Assembly (NCBI RefSeq): GCF_021391495.1
Contig: NZ_CP090063.1
Location: 5,456,001-5,520,000, forward strand
Length of the DNA stretch: 64,000 nt
Source: Amycolatopsis acidiphila
GTDB lineage: Bacteria > Actinomycetota > Actinomycetes > Mycobacteriales > Pseudonocardiaceae
Direction of reading: 5' to 3'
In this document: positions 58,817 to 64,000 of the stretch, in pieces
Layout of the letters: each line of letters opens with the position of its first letter
Position numbering within the stretch: position 1 is the first letter of the stretch
Position numbers and translations under genes: made by a program
Notes under the pieces: model-generated
The model's input: the letters and a program-made list of their open reading frames with translations, nothing else
What the model was told of the DNA's origin: nothing
Database searches by the model: none

Positions 58817-58867
58817 GGCCCAAGATCAAACCAGACCCACAGCTAGATCAATTACAGGACACTCCCT
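57921..58867 (-). mobile_element. IS5-type (IS427-like) insertion sequence, left end not found
   Basis: Right end at 58867 with tip AGGGAGTGTCCTGTAATTGAT on the minus strand. A matching inverted end is not visible near 57880-57960, and the transposase loses family resemblance after ATRYAKRAAYYQAALLL, so the left end appears truncated. A deleted relative lies at 52789. Confidence 0.8.
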
Positions 58868-60244
58868 AGTACTCCAGCCGCACTTCGTGATCTTGCTCTG
58901 ATAGGTTCTCGATCTTGTGTGGGTGGATGAGGACGTCTCGACGTGGGCGGCGGGCCTTGAGGAGTTGTTCGGGCGGGTCGCGGGCCGGTTCTTCCGGGCC
59001 GAGCCTCGCCGACGTGCCCGCGCCTACGTGCGAGGCTTGTTAGCGCCGTTGGCGGACAAGAACGGCTGGACCCTGGCCGAGATCGCCGGAGACACTACCC
59101 CGGATGGCATGCAGCGGCTGCTGAACGCCGCCGCCTGGGATGCCGACGGTGTCCGCGACGAGGTGCGGGCCTTTGCCGTGGAACACCTCGGCGACCCGGG
59201 CGGTGTCCTGGTCGTGGACGAGACCGGGTTCCTCAAGAAAGGCACCAAATCCGCCGGGGTGCAGCGCCAGTACTCCGGGACCGCGGGCCGGATCGAGAAC
59301 TGCCAACTCGGCGTGTTCCTCGCCTACACCACAACGAGAGGGCGCACTCTCGTCGATCGCGAGCTATATCTGCCGAAATCCTGGATCGCCGACCGCGAGC
59401 GTTGTCGAGACGCGGCGGTGCCAGACGAGGTCGAGTTCGCGACGAAGACCACCCTGGCCAAGGCGATGCTCGCCCGCGCGTTCGCGGCCGGTGTCCCCGC
59501 ACGATGGGTGAGCGCTGACGAAGCCTACGGCCAAGACAACAAGTTCCGATCCTGGCTGGAACAGCACAACATCGGCTACGTCGTGGCCGTCCCCCGCAGC
59601 CAGCCCTTACCCGCCGGCGGGTTCGCCACCGCACGAGCGGATCACCTCCTTGCGCAGGCGCCACCCGAGATCTGGAAGCGCCGCGCAGCGGGTGACGGAG
59701 CCAAAGGACCACGCCTCTATGACTGGGCCACCGCCACGATCCCCACGATCGGCGAGCACACCCCCGACGGGTGGACTCGACGCCTGCTCGTCCGCCGCCA
59801 GATCACTCCCACCAGAGCGGAACCCGAACTCGCCTACTACCTGTGCTGCGCCCCCGCGACCACACCGGACGAGGAGTTGGTCCGGGTCGCGGGTGCCCGA
59901 TGGGCCATCGAGGAATGCTTCCAGACCGCCAAGAACGAAGTCGGCCTTGACCACTACCAAGTCCGACGTTACGACGCCTGGTACCGCCACATCACCCTGG
60001 CGATGCTCGCGCACACCTATCTCGCGGTCACGGCAGCGGTGTCCCCAAAAGTCCTGGCCGCGGCCTCATCCCGCTCACCCTCGGCGAAGTCCGCCGTCTG
60101 CTGGCACATCTGATCCACGCCGCACCGCGATGGTGCCGCATCCAGGCCTGGTCATACTGGCGGCGACGCCACCAGCATCGCGCGAAAACCAGCCACTACC
60201 AGCGAAGACAGCACCAACATAACGAAGTGCGGCTGGAGTACTAG
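58866..60244. mobile_element. IS701-family insertion sequence with CTAG target duplication
   Basis: Element 58870-60240 (1371 bp) with perfect terminal inverted repeats TACTCCAGCCGCACTTCGT (58870-58888) and its complement (60222-60240). CTAG at 58866-58869 and 60241-60244 is the 4-bp target duplication expected for IS701. Inserted at the junction between the IS5-type right end and the hydratase remnant. Confidence 0.95.
58917..60113 (+). CDS. IS701-family transposase, C-terminus frameshifted
   Basis: 398 residues. DDE-type: VLVVDETGFLKKGTKSAGVQ near 100 (first Asp), RWVSADEAYGQDNKF near 200, and RWAIEECFQTAKNEVGLDHY (Glu). After about residue 380 the frame no longer fits. The family-like end (LIPLTLGEVRRLLAHLIHAA and further Arg/Gln-rich residues) is read in another frame to a stop at 60243. 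A one-base indel near 60060-60075 has therefore removed the last about 60 residues, unless a frameshift is used. Confidence 0.85.
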   Translation: MWVDEDVSTWAAGLEELFGRVAGRFFRAEPRRRARAYVRGLLAPLADKNGWTLAEIAGDTTPDGMQRLLNAAAWDADGVRDEVRAFAVEHLGDPGGVLVVDETGFLKKGTKSAGVQRQYSGTAGRIENCQLGVFLAYTTTRGRTLVDRELYLPKSWIADRERCRDAAVPDEVEFATKTTLAKAMLARAFAAGVPARWVSADEAYGQDNKFRSWLEQHNIGYVVAVPRSQPLPAGGFATARADHLLAQAPPEIWKRRAAGDGAKGPRLYDWATATIPTIGEHTPDGWTRRLLVRRQITPTRAEPELAYYLCCAPATTPDEELVRVAGARWAIEECFQTAKNEVGLDHYQVRRYDAWYRHITLAMLAHTYLAVTAAVSPKVLAAASSRSPSAKSAVCWHI

Positions 60245-60841
60245 GCAGTCGGCACCGCTGCCCTCCGACACCACGGTGCCGTGGCGGGACAACGTCATCC
60301 GCACCGTCCGCAGGTCCACGCGGTCGGGCGGCACCCGGGTGCCGCCCAGCACGAACAGGCCGGACGGCGCATTGTCCGCGACCGTGTCGACGATGGAGAT
60401 GTCCCAGTCAGTGATCCGGCTGTCCACGATCTCCAACGCGGCCGCCGTGAAGCCGGTGGCGCGCACCAAATCCGTCGCGGTGCAGTCCGGATCTGGCAGG
60501 TCGTCGGTCAGCACGAGCGCGACCTCGGCCTCAACTTTCGGCTACAGCAGCCGGCCGGCGGGCACGGTCCCGCCCTCGGCCACGGCCATGTCGGCGAACA
60601 GCGCACCAAAATCGGGCTGTGCGACACCCAGCTGGCGCTGGACGGCCGGCGAGGTCAGGCCGATCTTGCGGCCCGCCAACCGCCGTCCTGCGGCCAGCGC
60701 GCGCTCGGTGTTCAGCCGTTGCACCGCGTAGGCGGCCCTGATGTCGCCGAAAGTGAACAGATCGCGGATCGGTAGGCACGGCTTGCCCGTGTCGACGGCG
60801 TTCTGCAGCAGATCCGCGGCGTCGCGGACGGCGGTGCTCAC
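60245..60841 (-). pseudogene. 2-Keto-4-pentenoate hydratase, broken by amber codon and IS insertion
   Basis: From a GTG at 60841: LLQNAVDTGKPCLPIRDLF, GRKIGLTSPAVQRQLGVAQP (MhpD/BphH family), then an in-frame TAG at 60542-60544 where relatives have Gln (LL[Q]PKVEAEVALVL). The same frame then continues with EIVDSRITDWDISIVDTVAD to 60245, where the CTAG duplication of the IS701 element begins. The C-terminal about 60 residues are lost. It hydrated the dienoate from extradiol ring cleavage; now inactive. Confidence 0.85.
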
Positions 60842-60885
60842 GGTAGTGACCGGATCAGGCGGGCGGGCATCCGTTACCTCCGAAT

Positions 60886-61449
60886 TCAGGCGGCGGAAGG
60901 GGGACCGAACGGATCCAGGCAGAAGCCGGACCAGGCGTCGGAGTACTCCGAGTCCGCCGCGGGGCTGAGCAGGTGGCGGTAGCGACCGGCGTGGAACACC
61001 AGCGGCTCGCCCACGCCGTCGGCGAGGTGGCGCACCTGACCGAGGAACAACGTGTGGTCGCCGGCGGGGTGGGCGTCGACGATCTCCGCACCCACCTGCG
61101 CCAGCGCCCCGGCCACGAGGGGGACCCCGGACTGGTCGTCAAACCGTGGTCGCAGGTTCGGGTCCGGCCGGCCGCTGAAGTGCTTGCTGACGGGTTCTTG
61201 GTCCGCGGCGAGCACGCTGACCCCGTAGACGCCGCTGGCCAGGAGGAAGTCGTGCATCTTGGCGCGTTTGGCGATGGACACCACGACGAGGGCGGGAGCG
61301 AGTGACACCGACATGAAGCCGTTCGCGGTCATGCAGTGCGGTCCCGCCGGGGTCGGCGTGCTGACGATCGTGATGCCGGTGGCGAACCGACCCATGGCGT
61401 CACGGAACCGCCGAGGGTCGACGCTCGCCACCGACGCGGCGGTGTCCAT
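60886..61449 (-). CDS. Flavin reductase of a two-component monooxygenase (HpaC/PheA2-like)
   Basis: 187 residues. FMN-binding split barrel: FRDAMGRFATGITIVSTPTP and TANGFMSVSLAPALVVVSIA at the N-terminus are typical of the flavin_reduct family, with GEPLVFHAGRYRHL near the end. Supplies reduced flavin to a phenol hydroxylase that must lie outside the window. Directly upstream of the hydratase pseudogene in the second aromatic cluster. Confidence 0.9.
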   Translation of the reverse strand: MDTAASVASVDPRRFRDAMGRFATGITIVSTPTPAGPHCMTANGFMSVSLAPALVVVSIAKRAKMHDFLLASGVYGVSVLAADQEPVSKHFSGRPDPNLRPRFDDQSGVPLVAGALAQVGAEIVDAHPAGDHTLFLGQVRHLADGVGEPLVFHAGRYRHLLSPAADSEYSDAWSGFCLDPFGPPSAA

Positions 61450-61506
61450 TGATCCTCCTAGGATTCTAGAGCTAATTGTGGTATCAGAAGCCAGTGATCA
61501 TGGCGC

Positions 61507-63294
61507 TCAACTCGCGACCGGGCGAGAGGCCGCCAGTAACAAGTCCAGCAGTACCCCCTCCACGTTCGCGGTCACGACGGCGTCCACGAGACCGGTGAAC
61601 GCGTCGAGCCAGGCGCCCGGGTCGACGACGACGACCCGGCGGGCGGCCTTGACCGCCTGGAGCGTGCCGAGGTCGTGCCTCCCGAGCCCGAGGTAAACCG
61701 CGGGAGCGATGCTGCGTGCCAGCGGCCCGATCTCGAGCTGTGGCGGCGCCTCCCCGGCGGCCACCGCGGCCGATGTCGCGACGAGCGCGATCCCCGGGGT
61801 CGTTGCGACGCGCTCGGCGACCCGGCGAGCACCAGTGCCGAGGCCCGGACCGAGCCCGATGACCAGCCGGGCCGCGGCGAGCCTCGGGGCATCCGGAATC
61901 TCGACCCGGCGCTCGACCGCGTTGCACAGGTCGTCGCCCGCCCCGCTACGGCCGGCGAACTCGACGTCGGGTTCTCGCTGGTCGCGAACGGCTCGCACCG
62001 CGAACGAACCAGGCCGTAGCGTGCCCATCGACGGCGTGGAGTGCGCGATCACCGGCGCGACCACATCCGCCGACAGTGCTGGTTTGAGCCACAGCAAATC
62101 CGGCTCATCGGTGTCCGCGTCACGCACTTCCAGCGCGGTGAAGTCGCCCGTAAGGCCGAGGCCGAGGCGGGCCGCGACACGCGGGGCGTAGTCGCGGCCG
62201 CGGGCGGTAAACGGGGCGATCACCGCGAACGGCGAATGCGCGGCGATCGCCGTGCTCAGCGCATCGGTGACCAGATCCGTACGGTACTCCGCCGGCTCGG
62301 TGCCACGCAGCACCAGCACCCGGTCCGCCCCGTGCGCGTAGAGCACGCGCGGGAACTCCTGCGGCCGGTCGCACGGCAGCACCGCGACGACACTGGCCCG
62401 CAGCTCACCTGCGACCGAGCGGGCACAGGCGAGTGCTTCCAGACTCGCCGGGTGCAGGCCGCCGGCGGGCAATGGCTCGGCGACCGCCCAGATCTGGCGC
62501 GACGGCGCGGGGACGACGACCTCGGCCTCGGGCGCGGCCGGCGCGAAAGCGACCTCCAACAGTTCCGCGGCATCGAACCCGACACTGACGTACTCCGTCG
62601 ATCGCTTCCGCGCTTCGTGCCGGATCTCGGCGACGAAGGTCGGCGAACCCCGGGTGCCGAAGTCGCGCGGTCCTCCCCCGAGGTCCTCGGCGGTGAGGGT
62701 CTCGACTGCCGAGGGATCGGCCTCGGTCACCCACGGCGGTTCGGTGCCCCGCCCGATCGAGATCACCGCGGGCATCGCGACGGTCCAGACTTCGCGGCCG
62801 ACGTCGGTTTCGACGTCGGCCGCGAGGACACCGTCGCCGATCCGCAGGTTCGTGGCCTGGGTCAGCTGCGGCAGCGCGGCCAGCTCCGCGATCTGCGGGC
62901 CGACCTGTGCGGTACCACCGTCGAGCGTCGCTCGCCCAGTGAGCACCAGGTCCGGGCGCTCCCGTTCGACGAGCCGGGCGAGCGCGCGGGCCGTCGCCAG
63001 GGTGTCGGCACCGGCGAAGCGGCGGTCGACGAGGTGCACGGCACGGTCGGCGCCCCGGCGCAGCGCGTCGAGCAGTGTCTCCGCGGCCGCAGGCGGCCCC
63101 ATCGTCACAGCCACCACCTCCCACCCGGTCTGCGCCCGCAGGGCCATCCCCTGCGCCAGCGCGTGCAGGTCCAGCGGGTTGGTGACGGCCTGGTCGTCGT
63201 CCCGGCGGATCCGTTTCGTACGTTCGTCGAAGACCCCCCGGCCCGGCACCGGGACCTGCTTGAGGCAGACGAGGATGCGGCCCGGCGTGCTCAC
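61507..63294 (-). CDS. EtfB-EtfA fusion (electron-transfer flavoprotein), FAD site degenerate
   Basis: 595 residues from the GTG at 63294 (GTGA overlap with rubredoxin). N-terminal about 250 residues are ETF beta ([40 protein letters not shown]). The C-terminal part follows ETF alpha ([50 protein letters not shown]). The FAD-binding end deviates: QTGKxV reads PLARSI and SGAIQH reads HDLGTLQ. Probably carries electrons for the cluster oxidoreductases, linked to rubredoxin. The altered site may use AMP or another flavin state. Confidence 0.85.
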   Translation of the reverse strand: MSTPGRILVCLKQVPVPGRGVFDERTKRIRRDDDQAVTNPLDLHALAQGMALRAQTGWEVVAVTMGPPAAAETLLDALRRGADRAVHLVDRRFAGADTLATARALARLVERERPDLVLTGRATLDGGTAQVGPQIAELAALPQLTQATNLRIGDGVLAADVETDVGREVWTVAMPAVISIGRGTEPPWVTEADPSAVETLTAEDLGGGPRDFGTRGSPTFVAEIRHEARKRSTEYVSVGFDAAELLEVAFAPAAPEAEVVVPAPSRQIWAVAEPLPAGGLHPASLEALACARSVAGELRASVVAVLPCDRPQEFPRVLYAHGADRVLVLRGTEPAEYRTDLVTDALSTAIAAHSPFAVIAPFTARGRDYAPRVAARLGLGLTGDFTALEVRDADTDEPDLLWLKPALSADVVAPVIAHSTPSMGTLRPGSFAVRAVRDQREPDVEFAGRSGAGDDLCNAVERRVEIPDAPRLAAARLVIGLGPGLGTGARRVAERVATTPGIALVATSAAVAAGEAPPQLEIGPLARSIAPAVYLGLGRHDLGTLQAVKAARRVVVVDPGAWLDAFTGLVDAVVTANVEGVLLDLLLAASRPVAS

Positions 63295-63548
63295 CCCTGC
63301 GCTCCCGCATACGCGTCGTCCTCGACGTCGTACTCGTCGCCCGGCGCGAGCATCCGGAACTCCTTCTTGCGTGCCCCGCACACCGGGCAGACCCAGTCGT
63401 CGGGGATGTCGCCGAACGGCGTGCCGGGCTCGATCCCGCCTTCGGGGTCGCCGAGGCGGGGGTCGTACACGTCCTGGCAGACATCGCAGATCCATAGCGC
63501 GGTGGCCGGGTCGGCCTGGGTTTCTTCGGTAGCCACCAGCGTCTTCAT
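63291..63548 (-). CDS. Rubredoxin
   Basis: 85 residues. Fe(Cys)4 site Cys21-x2-Cys24 ([12 protein letters not shown]) and Cys54-x2-Cys57 ([12 protein letters not shown]), with the [10 protein letters not shown] loop. It has a 15-residue lead and an acidic tail ([11 protein letters not shown]). Small one-electron carrier, here likely passing electrons between the ETF fusion and an oxygenase or dehydrogenase. Confidence 0.95.
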   Translation of the reverse strand: MKTLVATEETQADPATALWICDVCQDVYDPRLGDPEGGIEPGTPFGDIPDDWVCPVCGARKKEFRMLAPGDEYDVEDDAYAGAQG

Positions 63549-63572
63549 CGACGCCTCCTTTCGAGGGTGGAA

Positions 63573-63614
63573 GGGAGACGGCCCCGCAACGAGGGGTTTC
63601 CGAGGCCGTCTCCC
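63573..63614 (-). terminator. Stem-loop between the dihydrodiol dehydrogenase and rubredoxin genes
   Basis: GGGAGACGGCC (63573-63583) pairs perfectly with GGCCGTCTCCC (63604-63614). It is downstream of the SDR stop at 63634 on the minus strand. Intergenic terminator or mRNA-processing hairpin; no U-tract. Confidence 0.7.
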
Positions 63615-63633
63615 CGCTTTGTGCAGTGTCGGA

Positions 63634-64000
63634 TCAGGGCTCGAGCCCCGCCATGCGCGTCATCCCGCGCACACCCAACCCGCCGTCGCTGTGGATGATC
63701 GTGCCGGTGACCGCGGGTGCGCGTTCTTTGGCGGCGAGGAACGCGTAGGCCCAGGAGTGGTCATCCGGCTGGGCGACGACGCCCAGGGGGTTGATTCCCT
63801 TGATCAGGCCTTCGATGTCCGGGACGTCCTTCAGCGACTGACCTTCGTTGGCGAGCGCGGGAATCCCCCGCAGGTCGGTGATCGTGCCACCGGGCGCCAC
63901 TCCGTTGACCCGCACGTGTGGAGAAAGTTCGTACGCCAACTCGGTAACCAGACCGCGGACGGCGAACTTCGACGACACGTAGAGCGGACCGCCGCCCCCG
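63634..64000 (-). CDS. SDR dehydrogenase, BphB/HcaB-like cis-dihydrodiol dehydrogenase, partial
   Basis: C-terminal 122 residues; the N-terminus is beyond the right edge. Catalytic Tyr and Lys in [15 protein letters not shown] (YxxxK). The following [20 protein letters not shown] is characteristic of 2,3-dihydro-2,3-diol dehydrogenases, and it ends with the SDR motif [14 protein letters not shown]. It would oxidise a cis-dihydrodiol from a Rieske dioxygenase to a catechol. Fits with the hydratase and flavin reductase nearby as an aromatic meta-cleavage cluster. Confidence 0.88.
   Translation of the reverse strand, partial: GGGGPLYVSSKFAVRGLVTELAYELSPHVRVNGVAPGGTITDLRGIPALANEGQSLKDVPDIEGLIKGINPLGVVAQPDDHSWAYAFLAAKERAPAVTGTIIHSDGGLGVRGMTRMAGLEP

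Overview
The window is very GC-rich, with tightly packed genes and many GTG starts and 4-base stop/start overlaps. It carries a paired YrbE/MlaE permease of the kind that precedes mce genes, large LuxR-type ATPase regulators and IS701/IS5-type elements. This points to an actinomycete, probably Pseudonocardiales such as Amycolatopsis or Pseudonocardia. The genus is an inference; no rRNA or other marker is present. I saw no tRNA, rRNA or CRISPR array.

Layout. (1) 1-1.35 kb, minus: two YrbE permeases, the start of an mce lipid-import operon that runs off the left edge. (2) 1.6-28.3 kb: a large aromatic-acid catabolic locus, almost all on the minus strand from about 23 to 2.8 kb. It encodes an aryl-CoA ligase of EntE/SdgA type, a salicylyl-CoA-hydroxylase-like flavoprotein, a hotdog thioesterase, a BphC-like extradiol dioxygenase, a FAH-family hydrolase, an HMG-CoA-lyase-like enzyme, a class III CoA-transferase, a berberine-bridge-type oxidase and an FMN reductase. 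It also holds its own ribBA gene and a 2-oxoacid dehydrogenase E1/E2 pair without E3. On the plus strand are a ferredoxin-type reductase, DoxX, a flavin-dependent monooxygenase and a SnoaL-like protein. A LuxR-ATPase and a TetR gene close the locus; related 16-38 bp elements at three of its promoters suggest a shared regulator. (3) 28.3-36 kb: decayed gene fragments, an MFS/MarR efflux unit with a palindromic operator, a secreted protein with a predicted PD-(D/E)XK nuclease end, and an ArsR-like regulator.

(4) 35.5-52.8 kb: a divergent sugar/amide locus. The minus arm has a ribokinase-type kinase, a DeoR regulator, a phosphofructokinase-like kinase, a class II aldolase and a truncated Fe-S domain protein. 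The plus arm has an AgaS-like SIS protein, a YhfX-like PLP enzyme, a complete Liv-type ABC importer, both subunits of an N,N-dimethylformamidase-like iron amidohydrolase, a second YhfX-like enzyme and an APC permease. Tandem 11-bp direct repeats lie between the arms. This assembly looks like an undescribed pathway for an amide-bearing (amino)sugar or polyol and is the best candidate for a new system in the window.

(5) 52.8-60.9 kb: insertion-sequence debris. It contains an IS5-like end fused to the APC gene, a frameshifted SIS pseudogene, an HNH-like exported protein, an amber-interrupted membrane ORF, a TetR/alcohol dehydrogenase pair with two operators, an IS5-type element, and an IS701 element with CTAG target duplication. 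The last two abut a 2-keto-4-pentenoate hydratase pseudogene. (6) 60.9-64 kb, minus: a second aromatic cluster with a flavin reductase, an EtfB-EtfA fusion, rubredoxin and a BphB-like dihydrodiol dehydrogenase that runs off the right edge.
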